Shown: positions 23,340 to 34,395, counted from the first letter of the stretch. The stretch: 64,000 nt of DNA from Limnanthes douglasii subsp. nivea (GCA_036936605.1 JAUPFV010000001.1:345971081-346035080), one strand, 5' to 3'. The notes: generated by a model not told the origin, from the letters alone. Numbers and translations are program-made.

Positions 23340-23820
23340 GTCAAATATGCAAAAACCTTTTATATAAGATGATGGATGATAGATGTGCAACCTTAACAAA
23401 TTTGATAATTTTGAAACATAAATAAACGTGATAGATGTGAAACCGTTTTATTAGATTATTCATGATAGATGTGTAACCTTAATAGGAATAATACATATGA
23501 AACAATATCTAAATAATAGTTGCGGAACCTTAATAGATATGATAGAGGTGAAACATGAATTAAAAACATAGATACGGAACCCAATAGAAATGATAGATAT
23601 GAAACATGATTTAAATATAGATGTGGAACCATTAGTAAACATGGTAGATGTGAAACCTTAAGTAAACATGATAGATGTGAAACGTGACTTAAATGATAGA
23701 TGCAAAACCTTTAGTAAACATGATAGATTGGAAACTTGACTTAAATGATAGATGCGAAACATATTATGATATCATTGATATTAGATATGGAACATATAAT
23801 AAATATGATAAAAAGGAAGA
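23340..23820 (+). repeat. dense GATAGATGYGAAAC array in a Ulp1 gene intron
   Basis: The clearest array in the element, with motif copies about every 25-35 bases: near 23428, 23643, 23668, 23694, 23722 and 23748. Linkers such as AGTAAACAT and GACTTAAAT recur. It separates the basic exon from the coiled-coil exon, as in copy 2 (60950-61340). Confidence 0.85.
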
Positions 23821-24367
23821 TTGTTACCTTTCCTCTTGCCAGTAATTTTTTCAATCTTATGTAATGTATTGTGAGATGGTATAACTTGTCATCAATGTTG
23901 ATTGGAGCCTTCTTTTTTATTTTATTTTCAGGTCTATTTAGATTCCTAAGAATCTGCGGTATTGAATTCCTTTTTCTTGAAATAAGTGCACGTCCTGTCT
24001 ATACCATCTTCTGTTTGTTCAGAGTACCACTTTCTTTGGATAAATTTTTATTTGCCGCTTTCTTTACGGGTTTTCTTTTTCATTTCACAGTCGTTTTGGT
24101 TCTTGTAACTCTTGGACGTGGTTGAACAATGTATTGGTCTATTGTTTTTTCACTATCAGTAGAATCTCTTGCATCTGAGTCTTGGTATGTATCCCAATGC
24201 AAACCATTATCATCTTCGTCGAGGTTTACTTTTTTAGATCATCATCGTTTTTAGGAACATCATTATTTCTTCTTATATTTGGAACTCTCTTCCAAATTGT
24301 TCGTCTGCTTCTTCTGTTAGTTTCAATACTTCTTCCATAACCTACAAAATTGTTTAAATTTACAGTA

Positions 24368-24370
<3 letters not shown>

Positions 24371-24403
<33 letters not shown>
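24371..24403. repeat. (TA)16 microsatellite
   Basis: An uninterrupted TA run of 33 bases. It sits in an intron-like gap of the Ulp1 gene between the exon ending near 24440 and the one beginning near 24340. Confidence 0.95.
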
Positions 24404-24406
<3 letters not shown>

Positions 24407-24439
24407 AAATGTGAAACTCGAACAATAAATAATTTGTAA

Positions 24440-25160
24440 ATATACTTGTTCATTTGTTATCTTTGTTATGGCTTTAGTCAAATCTAATGTTGTTTTGCCC
24501 TCAATACCCAACCATTTGAAGCATCTAAGTATCTTGTCTTCAATTTCATCATTTTGACATAATGTTGTATGTTCCATAATGAATGGCTATATATTAGTGA
24601 TACTTTAAGTATCATTTATTTACTAAATAATATTTAAAATAGAAAAAATATATATACTAATTAGTAAAACGGAAACACAACCAACTACTTTTCCAGGTTT
24701 AGTTTCATGACAAGTTGTGATTGAGTTCATCAACTTTTCCTGGATTGCTTTAGCCCAATTGTAGTTGTTAATTTTTTCTACGTATTCTATGTAATACACC
24801 ATCGTAGAAGCTAGTACATCTCCAGATGTAGAGAAAAACAAGGTGGAACATGCTAACATTATAAAGAGTATCATAATTTTGTTTCCATGTTTTAAACCAA
24901 AGATGATCTTTATGTCATGCTTTGTAAGTTGTTCCTGGGTATTTTTCCCAACTTTAATGCTTTATTTTCGTCATTATGTCATTACTATCTCCTTAATTAC
25001 ATCCTAGTGTTTTTTGTACGGAGTATTCTTCTTTCGAAGATCATATGTTGCCTTTAAAAGTGAGTAAAATGGTGTCTTATTTGCTGCTTCTATATGTTCT
25101 GCCTCACTTTTGTCTCTTGCATATGTTTTATCAGTGCAAAGAGGTCTTACCTGTAGAAAC
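24440..25160 (-). pseudogene. DUF1985-like N-terminal exons of the MULE protease gene
   Basis: The minus strand reads RDKSEAEHIEAANKTPFYSL and ATYDLRKKNTPYKKH, then after stops KHDIKIIFGLKHGNKI and LFIMLACSTLFFSTSGDVLA, STMVYYIEYVEKINNYNW and AKAIQEKLMNSI. A further exon from 24577 reads MEHTTLCQNDEIEDKILRCF and WLGIEGKTTLDLTKAITKI. The block after LKHG matches copy 2 (59690-59855 and 59958-60090). The IFGL...W.K pattern is typical of the DUF1985 region ahead of Ulp1 domains. DUF1985 assignment is by eye and needs a profile search. Confidence 0.6.
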
Positions 25161-25239
25161 ATGTTTTTGGTGCCATTTTACCTGTAAAAGCAATAAATGA
25201 GAAAAATAGATCAGCTATAAGAGATGCGGAATTATTTAG

Positions 25240-25520
25240 AATTTAGATAAATGATAGATGTGAAACATATTCAAATTTGAAAATCATTGTAAAAGTGATA
25301 GATGTGCAACATTTGAAAATGTTAACACGGGTGGTAAATTGAAAGATGCGAAACCTATGTTAATGTATACGCACTGGCCCACTAATAGATGTGAAATCTT
25401 TGTTAATGTATAACCAAGACACACTAATAGATGCGAAACTTGTGTTAATGTATGACCAAGACACACTAATAGATATGAAACCTATACAAACCTGTAATTA
25501 TGGCAAAATGATATATGCGG
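25240..25520 (+). repeat. motif cluster at the 5' end of the Ulp1 gene
   Basis: Motif copies lie near 25255, 25297, 25345, 25387, 25428 and 25470, about 42 bases apart, with ACCAAGACACACTAATAGAT as a recurring linker. The cluster is just upstream of the first recognised exon, so it may overlap promoter or 5' intron. Confidence 0.8.
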
Positions 25521-26049
25521 GACCTATATAAATATAAACAAAAGTGTGTCTGATTTGCAGTCAATAGTAAGGCTATTTTGGATATGAAAATGAATGGCTT
25601 TTATGCAATTAATATGAGCGTCTCGTGTCTCGCTAGTAAGCAGTATGAATGAGTTATGATCAGGACTGAAAAAACTCATATAAATAAAGTAAATAGTTTA
25701 CGAAACAGGTCAATCGAAGTGTTATAAATAATATAAAACTGATATATATGCACTATATTATCATTAAACTAACTGAGAAACTCGAACAGCTCAAATCCTA
25801 AGTTTTCGAATTTCGATAGAATTGTATTGATTTTTCGAAGAAAAAAAGGATAGCACTTAATATTTTAGCGTCGATATAATTGTGAAATTGTTGAATCGTC
25901 GATCAAAAAGTTAATGGTCGTAAATCGGACGCCTATCCGTTCGACGGAAAGATTCAATTCCGGTGAAGGTGATAGATTGGAAGAGAAATAAAGAATTTTG
26001 CCTCGTTTTAAAACCTATATCTATATCAATGGTAAATTTGAGAAAAAAA

Positions 26050-26124
26050 CATGTCAAATCTCCTGAACTTTTATTTGTAATAGTTTTGGTTGTTGGATCT
26101 TACATAGTAAATCTCATTTAAAAC
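26050..26124 (-). repeat. right terminal repeat and TSD-like 9-mer of MULE 1
   Basis: The reverse strand reads GAGATTTACTATGTAAGATC and then AACCAAAACTATTAC, matching the left end imperfectly. The TSD-like 9-mer is ATTTAAAAC at 26116-26124. The stretch 25640-26049 between is untranslated; its CTCTTCCAATCTATCACC on the minus strand resembles TCTCTCTAACTATCACC near 57875 in copy 2. Confidence 0.5.
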
Positions 26125-26176
26125 GTATATTTATAATATACAATTTACGATTTACAATAAAAAAAGTTAAAAAAAT

Positions 26177-26325
26177 TAATTATAAAAATGTAAACCTATT
26201 AGATGATTTTGTATAGAAAAATATTTTGAACTGATAGTCACATAAAAAGATTAATTATGAATTTGTAAACCTATTAGATAATTTTGTATAAAAGAATATT
26301 ATGAACGGGGAAGTCACATAAAATT
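26177..26325. repeat. 75-bp tandem repeat, two copies
   Basis: Two units start TAATTATAAAAATGTAAACC (26177) and TAATTATGAATTTGTAAACC (26252) and share CTATTAGATRATTTTGTATA and AGTCACATAAAA. No coding potential. The space from here to the kinase stop holds nothing else recognised. Confidence 0.8.
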
Positions 26326-26547
26326 GGTATTAAAACGTGATAACTTTTTGGATTTGATATTGGACTGTTACCTTTTCTTTTATATTACATAATATTATTT
26401 TATTTATTATTACTTATGCGAATCATAAATTTTAAAGTTATTAATCAAACTGAATTAAAAATTACATTCAATTTTTCTTTCCTTCACTTGACCATAAAAG
26501 CAGTTAAAAATAAATTCTCAATGTTTTAATATTAAAACAGCAGCAGA

Positions 26548-29500
26548 TTAAACTCTTGTTGTTGTATCCTTGAGAAACTTTTGTCTGGCTTTTTTAAGTG
26601 TGGCAACAACTTCTGTCATGTTGCCTCTTTCGCCAGGTGCATCAGAAGAACAATTGCAGGCTAATTCCAAGATGGAAGATAAACAATTTACTTTGGCGGT
26701 AAAATGTCTTTCTCCTGTCTGTAGCAAATTCGCATCCACGATCTCAGCTACCCGATTGTGTAATGACTGTTTCACCCAATCCTTCAAGGTGAAGTCTCCC
26801 CCGAACATCTCATCGGTAGGCCTTGTTCTTGTAAATGTCTCCATGCCTAAAATTCCAAAGCTATACACATCGCTTTCTATTGAAATAAGTCCCATTGATC
26901 CATACTCTGCATTTCAAGTGTATAGAAACTGTCAAGTAAAAAGCAAAATCAGAGCTATAGCTGCCATTGAAATTATCTAAAAAAACATCACCTGGAGCCA
27001 TATAGCCAACAGTTGCTAGTGTAATGGTCTCTGTCATTGACCTTCCTTCTTCAAAAAGTTTTGAAATGCCAAAATCACTCAAATGCGCAACCTTATCTTC
27101 GTCGAGTAATACATTGCTCGGCTTGAGATCACAATGTACTATGGGAGTTGAATAGCCATGGTGGAGGTATTCAAGAGCTGCTGCTACATCTATAATGATG
27201 GTAGGCCTTGTTCTTGTAAATGTCTCCATGCCTAAAATTCCAAAGCTATACACATCGCTTTCTATTGAAATAAGTCCCATTGATCCATACTCTGCATTTC
27301 AAGTGTATAGAAACTGTCAAGTAAAAAGCAAAATCAGAGCTATAGCTGCCATTGAAATTATCTAAAAAAACATCACCTGGAGCCATATAGCCAACAGTTG
27401 CTAGTGTAATGGTCTCTGTCATTGACCTTCCTTCTTCAAAAAGTTTTGAAATGCCAAAATCACTCAAATGCGCAACCTTATCTTCGTCGAGTAATACATT
27501 GCTCGGCTTGAGATCACAATGTACTATGGGAGTTGAATAGCCATGGTGGAGGTATTCAAGAGCTGCTGCTACATCTATAATGATGTTCAGCCTTTCCTTT
27601 ATATCGAGAAAATAGTTGTGAGCATATAACCATTTATCAAGACTTCCCCTGGGCATGAATTCCAGCACCAAAGCTTTGAAGTTGACATCAGAACAGCTGC
27701 TAACAATCTTTACAAGATTCCGATGTCTAACATTTCGGAAAATTTCGCTTTCAACATCAAAACTTTTTAATGCATTCTCCATCTGCACATTGAAAACTTT
27801 TACTGCAACAATTGTCTCATCAGAAAGGACTCCTTTGTAGACAGACCCAAAAGCCCCAACGCCAAGCAAATTGGTTTCATTAAACCCTTCCGTGGCTTGT
27901 GTTATTTCTAGGCGCGAAATTCTTCTCCATGCTACTAGATTTATCAAACTTTCTTCTGGAAGACTACCCATTTGATTGCAACGTTTTATAAAGATTATAA
28001 TACAAAGAGCCACCAATGTCACTGACAAGATTATTGGCAAAAATATTTTGAGCAAGTGTTTTGAGAAAGACTTTTTGATTTGTGTAGTTCTACACAACGG
28101 CATATGAAGTATGAGTAAGCCACATAATGCATAGTTTCCCATATAAGATTGAGCTGAAAAGTTTATAAAAGAACCTCCAGTGGGTACCTGTCCTTGTAAT
28201 TTGTTGAAAGACACATTAAACTCCTTGAGATACTGCAATGCTTCTAAGGATTTAGGGATTGTTCCAGTTAGATTGTTGCTAGAGAGATCTAAGTATTGCA
28301 AACTTATCAAGCCTCCGAACGATATCGGAATCTGATTTTGAAATCTGTTATTGGCTACAGAAAGATAAGTTAGGCTCTTTAAACCCCCAACGCTACTAGG
28401 TAATGTACCTGAGAGATTATTTCTTGAAAGATCAAACTTGAAAAGGACATTAAGATTTGCAACCTCTGAAGGCAAACTGCCAGATAACAAATTTGATGAT
28501 AAGTCTACACTTAATATATCGTGGAGGCTCCAAAAAGTAGAAGGAATAGGGGAATCTAGGTTGTTGAAACTCAAGTTAAGAAATCTCAAAGAAGTTAAAT
28601 TCGTAAAGCACCTGGGTATATGACCATGAAGATTATTAGCATCCAGCTCCAAAACATAAAGTTGTTTCAAATGACATACATCATAAGGGATGGATCCTTG
28701 TAATTGGTTACCTGAAACATACAATCCTTGTAGATTTTTTAGTCCCTTGAATGTTGTTGGAATAAATCCTTGGAATTCATTTCCACCTAGTCTTAATTGT
28801 ATGAGACTGGTAAGGTTACCTATGTTTCTGGGTATTTGGCCTTTTATTTTGCAATTAGTCATTCCCATATACTCAAGGGACGTGGAAAAGTTACCAATAG
28901 AAGCAGGAAGCATTCCATGGACTAATGGGTTATAAGAAATAGAAAAAAGTTGCAGATATCTACAATTTGTAAAAGAGGAGATAAAACTTAATTCTTGGGT
29001 CGAAGATTCCGAAGTAAAATTGTTAGCTTCAAGAGAGAGCCACCGGATATTTAACAGATTTCCTAATATGTAAGGAATGGAACCTGAAAACTTGTTCCCA
29101 GTAAAGTCTATGATTGTGAGTTTGGAAGCATTGGAGATAAAGCATGGGATTACTCCACTAATATAGTTACCGCTGAGAAAAATTTCCTCCAAATTGGGAA
29201 TACCAAAACCAAATGTGTAGGGAAGAGTACCTGTAAAACACAAAGTGCATATGAGTTTAAATAAAACATAGATTGATTAACAGTTATTGTATGAATGATT
29301 AAGAATTTACCCGATAAACTGTTATTTAGCAAAGCCAGGCTTATCAAAGAAGACAGATTAAAAATAGAATGTGGAATGGTCCCGCTGAGTCCCATGTCAC
29401 CGGCATAAAGTAACTCCAAACCCAAAATATTGCTTAGCTCCTTTGGTATTTCACCTTCCAATCAAAAGTACAATTCTTCAGACTTTACAATTTATGGTTT

Positions 29501-30896
29501 AGTCTATTTAATCATATATAACCAATGATTTTTTTTTCATGAATATGTTATAATTTTCTATTTTAATAATAAATATCAAACGAATCTAAATTTTCTATTT
29601 CATAGAGACTAATCTAAATTTTCAATATCAAACGAAGAAACGAGAATAAAGAGAGTTGGGATGATATAATGTCAAACCTTCCATGTTGTTGCTTCCTATA
29701 TGTAATCTAATGACATTTGTTAAGTTTCCAAGAGTCTTCGGTATACTCCCACTGAACTTGTTGATGGACAATGATAATAGTTGGAGGCTGCTGCAGTTTC
29801 CTAAACTCAAAGGAAGCTGCCCTTCTAACTCATTTGCAGAACATGAAAGATATTGAAGATTTGGAAGAAAATCACAAATATTATCTGGTAGTGTACCAGA
29901 CAATCGGTTGTATGACAAATCCATTGATTGTAAGGAGGACATCTTGAAAATGGCATGTGGAATGGTGCCCCTCAATCCCGTACTTTCTCCTTCCATGCTG
30001 TTATTTCCCATGTATAATTCAATGAGATTCGTTAAGTTTCCAAGTGTCATCGGCATAATCCCACTGAACTTGTTGATGGACAATGATAGAATTTGAAGGC
30101 TGCTGCAGTTTCCTAAACTCAAAGGAAGCTCTCCTTCTAACTCATTTGCAGAAAAGGAAACCCATTCGAGATTTGGAAGAAAATCACACATATTATCTGG
30201 TAGTGTACCAGACAATCTGTTGTATGACAAATCCATATGTTGTAAGGAGGACATTTTATAGATGGATGAAGGTATAATTCCCGAAATAGTGGTTTCTCTG
30301 ATTTGAAGCCTCATTAGATTGACCAATTTACCAACTTCGAGGGGAATATTACCTCGTAACAAATTGAATCCCAGATTCAACACTTCCAACTTTGTCGAGT
30401 TGAATAGCGAGAGAGGGATGGTACCAGTGAAGTTGTTCATATAGAGATTCAAGATCTTAAGATTTGGTAAGGTCCCTAGCCATGTAGGAATATTACCACT
30501 CAAATAATTGTTACGCAATACAATAGATCGTAGACGTCGTAATTGAGAGAGCTGTGTTGGAAGCTTCCCGTGGAAACTATTGTCGGCAAGATCAAGAGAT
30601 GATAGAAACGAAAGGTTCCCAATCGCTGAAGGGACGCTTCCTGCAATGCCCATATTTGACATATTCAAACCCACAACCCTCCCGTGACGACCTCCACAAA
30701 AGATGCCGACCCATTCACAAACTGGGGCGGAGTTCAGCCAATTGGAATCCATAAGAAAGGCATTAGGGTGAAACCTCATAATATGGTTTTTAATCTCAAC
30801 AAGGGTGGCTTCATCGGTTGTTATGTTGGCCACACCGTTAATAACCAAACTAGCCTCGAAACAAAGAAGCACCAACAAGAGTTGAATGAAATGCAT
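26548..30896 (-). CDS. LRR receptor-like kinase, subfamily XII (Xa21/EFR-like)
   Basis: A membrane receptor kinase of the group that senses microbial patterns. Proposed exons: 30896-29678, 29454-29311, 29230-27377, 27291-26992 and 26906-26548. All joins are GT-AG and in frame, giving 1291 residues. Order: signal peptide (MHFIQLLLVLLCFEASLVIN), LRR N-cap with CEWVGIFC, about two dozen LRRs, a transmembrane segment (IFLPIILSVTLVALCIIIFI), then a kinase with GVGAFGSVYKG, VAVKVF, HCDLKPSN and DFG. Cys before the catalytic Asp makes it a non-RD kinase, typical of this subfamily. Residues from the helix before the catalytic loop to TRPT occur twice because of a 385-bp tandem duplication. Typical family length is about 1000-1100 residues; the excess comes from this and from an LRR block duplication. 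It may be functional only if the extra exon is skipped. Confidence 0.85.
26815..27584. repeat. 385-bp tandem duplication inside the kinase gene
   Basis: Copies 26815-27199 and 27200-27584 appear identical on reading. Each holds 300 coding bases and one 85-bp intron (26907-26991 and 27292-27376; minus-strand ends GTGATG and AAATGCAG). After splicing it adds exactly 100 codons in frame. The junction reads TRPT then IIIDVAAALEYL. Confidence 0.95.
29683..30305. repeat. 312-bp period duplication within the LRR exon
   Basis: The block coding MSSLQHMDLSYNRLSGTLPD to NLIELYMGNNSMEG is repeated as MSSLQSMDLSYNRLSGTLPD to NVIRLHIGSNNMEG. The DNA landmarks CCATGTTGTTGCTTCC (29681) and CCATGCTGTTATTTCC (29993) are 312 bases apart, so 104 codons were added. 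The copies have diverged, so this event is older than the kinase duplication. Confidence 0.85.
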
Positions 30897-30967
30897 TGTA
30901 ATTTTAATGTCTATATCACTGGAATGTAAGTTTACAATCTTGTAAATTATGTCTGCACGAACCTACA

Positions 30968-30974
30968 TTATATA
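30968..30974 (-). promoter_or_regulatory. TATA box of the receptor kinase gene
   Basis: The minus strand reads CTATATAATG, 72 bases before the ATG at 30896. Position and sequence fit a plant TATA box. No other site was seen that would decide regulation. Confidence 0.5.
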
Positions 30975-30977
30975 GTT

Positions 30978-31716
30978 ATAGATGTCTTTCATGTAGTAAT
31001 AGGACACTCAAGGTCTAATTGTGTAGACCTCACTTATCTCAACTTATGAGGCTACAAATTTTGTGGACCTCACTTATCTCAATTTGGATAATCAAGGTCC
31101 CACTAACAATCATAAGAGTTGACTGGCTGACTGGTATCGTGAAGTCTAGATCAAAGTAGAACGCCACTCAAATCTCATTTGTTGAAACTAAGTCATAATA
31201 GTTCCAAAGCTGAAATTAGTCATAACATTTGTTCAAAACTTGATTTTAGCTCAGACTACTACCTGAATCGGTACAATATATATAGACTTGTAAACCTTTT
31301 CCTGTCTTTGAAGTACAATATTTGTGGTTTTCTCAATGCTGCAAAAACTAAACAAACGACGCATTTGAGAGGATGAAAACACTGCAAAGCTGATTCTTGA
31401 CCAGCAAAATAAATGAAAAAGAAAGGTCCTACTTCTTAACAAGAACAATAAAATAATAAAGTTTTAATAATTTTCAAACATATTTGAAGTCTTAAAAAAG
31501 TATTGGTTATGCTGGTTTTCTCCATGTTTTCCACTGTTATATTCTTCCCTTTAGGTTTTTCGTTCCTCGAGATCTTTTTCTTTCAAACATAGACAAATTG
31601 TATAAAATCTAAATTGTATAGAAAAAAGTGGTAAGCATACTCTCTGCAGATCAAAATCAGTTCAACAATTATACAGAAATCATGAAGCAACGCCTAAAAT
31701 TAGCAAAGATACTCAC
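30978..31716. other. kinase upstream region with a short direct repeat
   Basis: GTAGACCTCACTTATCTCAA near 31022 recurs as GTGGACCTCACTTATCTCAA near 31060. The remainder is AT-rich without a supported gene. Confidence 0.5.
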
Positions 31717-31984
31717 ATTTTTAAGGGATGGGCCGGCAAGACAAATCAGCCTTGACCTTTCAAGGCCATACGTACATCCCAAACACGTATTACACCTTTG
31801 GATGATGCACACGCAAGTCAATAGGGATCCTCCGCAGCACCTCCATTGTCATTTCTTGTCATCTCAACAATACCTTTCACATGTGCAGAATTTTCATCCT
31901 CAATGCAGCGCATAAAACTTTTCCGCTATTTGTATTCCAACGAGTAATATATTGCTCGTCACCACCAGCAAAAAAAAGTCCATT
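31717..31984 (-). pseudogene. internal exon of a WD40 gene (PAK1IP1/MAK11-like)
   Basis: Bounded on the minus strand by an acceptor (TTTTGACAG at 31985) and a donor (GTGAGT at 31711-31716). The exon reads NGLFFAGGDEQYITRWNTNS, then with one frameshift EDENSAHVKGIVEMTRND, GVIRVWDVRMALK and, after another frame change, LICLAGPSLK. The pattern resembles plant homologues of the PAK1-interacting WD40 protein that works in 60S ribosome assembly (from memory of the family). In-frame TGAs follow DPY and KGQG. No neighbouring exon was found, so it is an isolated fragment. Confidence 0.6.
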
Positions 31985-34395
31985 CTGTCAAAAGCTCAAG
32001 TTAAGTTTAAAATACATATTAACACGTCATTGGCGTAAAACCAAACATAAAACTGTAGCACATACATATAGAGGACTCCACAAAATTTTGAAGGTTAGAA
32101 CTCCTATAAGCAGCAGAGTGCTATGTGAGTAAGCTCAATAATCTAGCCAAACCAAACAATACAAATTAGCACCAGTAATGACTAAGCTCTTAGCTAAGCA
32201 CAAAAGCTTTTACAGTACAGTAAACCAAGATACAATACCCTTACTTATCACTTAGAAACTCAATATGAACAATATTGGAATAAGAGATGTTCATTTGTCT
32301 TTCCATTAGAGATATTCTATCAGCTCACTCATCGTAAATATGGCCCAAAATTTGGTCATAAATTCCCCAAGACTAAAAAAAGTAATCAACTTTAAGTCTC
32401 TCTTTCACACATATCTTGCATTCTAGAACGAGTTCCAACATAGAGGCAAAAATAATTATGATTGATAATCAGCAGATAAAAACAAAACACAAAAAAAAAA
32501 GAATAACATGACAATTCTGATCCTTATTGACAGAAGACCTAGATTTAACAAAACTACAAAACCTTATCACTAAAGATAATAAAACTATTTTTTAATATTG
32601 AAATCTACTGCCAAAAAGTTGTAAAACCGATCAAGAAAAATAAAGTAACAAAGACTATCCGTCTATTACGATAAATTCGCAAAATGAACTTGTCAAATAG
32701 AGCACCAGTAGCAACAGAGCCTCCTAAATCCTAATGACCAAACACGAAGCTCTTAAGCCTAACCATAGCAAAACCATACCAAACTAGGACATAAGCAACC
32801 AACAACCTTGTGTATTGATTTAAGTTTAGCCATATGGATAATACAACAAGATTTAATCCACCCGATCAATTTATGACATGCAAATCCAACTAAGAAATAT
32901 TCGGATATATCGAATTTTCTTGATTGCTCTACAAACCTAGCTAATCATTCTAACAGCTATGATACAACATTATCCATAAATTATCCTAACAATTTTTATC
33001 AGTTCTCTCTAGTATGGACTATATGAGGTGAATAAAGATTCTTAAGCATTTTATATACAACCCTTTCAAAGCAAAACAAGACCACACTTAAATGATACAA
33101 GCACAGACCAAACTAACTACTTTATAAAACAAATTTCATTATTACTGTATAAATGAAATATTTACACAGACCACATCTATTCAAAGTAAAAAAAAAAAAA
33201 AAAGTGCGTCAATAAAGAGTACAGAAAACATGTTTTGACCGGTAGGTTCTTTTACTTTATCAACCAGAGAGATAAATTAACTGTAAAGCTGCTATCGTAT
33301 GCCTATTCACCACTATATCACATATGTATTATAGACACACCTACAGCGAGCCTTTCTTATATGAAACACATGCTCGAATGGCTTCTGGACAGATGCTGTA
33401 ACTGCTTGGTCGCATATAAACAATAAAAGATTTGATATGCTGAAAAGTACAAATCTCATTCAGCTTGTGTATCAAGGCATGCCTTAATGTCTTAAAAGCA
33501 TCTACACAAATATTTCATAAAGTGTTCAGGTCATGTTTTGTGTAACAAAAATATGCCCCTTGTCATTTGTATTTAGCAGCAATTTGCCGGTCAGTTAACA
33601 GTTGACATGTCTCTTTGACAAACACAACTTGTTTAGAAGCCTAATTGTATCCCATTCTAAAACCAAGCAGCACAAACACCCAACAGTACAACTATTGACC
33701 TGAGTAAACAAAAACCAGTAATTGAACCTTCGCTAAGATATAACACTTGTTTTTAAAAGACCCAACTTAAAGCATTAAATTCTAGCAGCACAAATAGGAA
33801 GAACAGACGCATTTTTAATTAATTAAAGTGTTCAATAAAACAAAGTAGTGCCAACGAACAAACCTCTCCGGGCCCAGCACAAAGAAGAGCAAGTAGTGCG
33901 AACGAACAAACCGCATACTGTACCGTCGGGTTCGGCGGATATTAGATTATGAGGGAAGGCTATGGACGGAATTTTGTTTGAGTGAAGGGATTCTGTTCAT
34001 TCTTATGTTCCTTCTTTTAGGCTGGCGCCTTCCACTTCTGCCGAAGGATCTTCCATCTAAATTGTACTTGTTATCCAGCCCTTAGCTCTTAAGGAGAGCA
34101 CCTTGCGTGTATTGGTGATGGTTTTGCGGCCCTTCGCTATCATGGAACTCGTAACTTCATCCACTTCTTCTTTCTCATTGTCCTGCAGACGTTGGATCGT
34201 TGATATTACTCGTGGTGCTAGAGCGGTAAACATATCCTTCAAATTATTAAAATGGTTGGTCTACCTCACGTAGATCATGTCCTAACGGCTGGAATTCCGT
34301 GACCGGAGTTGTCAGAGCCGATTATCGAACACCTGGATCTCTATTTTTTTTATGTTTCCGTGACCATAGTTAACTTGTTTTTAGATTTACTTGCT
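31985..34395. other. AT-rich spacer, possible introns of the WD40 fragment
   Basis: No recognised gene. It contains an A18-like run near 33188-33205 and a duplicated AGTAGTGCSAACGAACAAAC block (33844 and 33892). A 61-codon minus-strand open frame at 34242-34057 (ALAPRVISTIQRLQDNEKEE, VTSSMIAKGRKTITNT) has coding-like composition but no known family. Confidence 0.4.

Larger units (their letters stand above)
20402..25160 (-). pseudogene. DUF1985-like/Ulp1 C48 protease gene of the MULE (VANC/KIR-like)
   Basis: A multi-exon minus-strand gene. From 5' to 3': a DUF1985-like N-terminal part (25160-24440), basic linker exons (24340-23830), a coiled coil with acidic repeats (23330-22140), then a C-terminal Ulp1 peptidase (21480-20402). 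Introns are filled with GATAGATGYGAAAC. Ulp1 enzymes are cysteine proteases acting on SUMO, but in plant MULEs such genes are mostly of unknown role. At least several in-frame stops break it, for example two flanking the catalytic His block. The gene converges on the transposase. A second, inverted copy lies at 58250-62886 and confirms the exon order. Confidence 0.8.
14966..26115. mobile_element. VANDAL-like Mutator element with transposase and DUF1985-like/Ulp1 gene
   Basis: The flanks ATTTAAAAT (14957-14965) and ATTTAAAAC (26116-26124) match at eight of nine bases, as for the 9-bp target duplication of MULEs. The ends are imperfectly inverted: ACCAATTCTATTATCC and TTTTCATG on the left pair with ACCAAAACTATTAC and TTTGACATG on the reverse strand at the right. 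Inside are a MuDR-type transposase (+), an acidic ORF (-), a DUF1985-like/Ulp1 protease gene (-) and many GATAGATGYGAAAC motifs in non-coding DNA. Known families with transposase plus Ulp1-like genes are Kaonashi and VANDAL MULEs. All genes have stops, so this copy is not autonomous now. Confidence 0.7.

Noticed and set aside
23340..23820. CRISPR-like regular repeats
   Set aside because: The box is short and degenerate, spacers are partly repeated and uneven, and the DNA is plant. It is a motif array, not a CRISPR.
24371..24403. TA run as a promoter
   Set aside because: It is a simple microsatellite in an intron-like gap; no start codon or gene follows at a fitting distance.
26570..26980. 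136-codon plus-strand frame in the kinase gene
   Set aside because: Antisense shadow of a clear kinase exon and intron; no domain.
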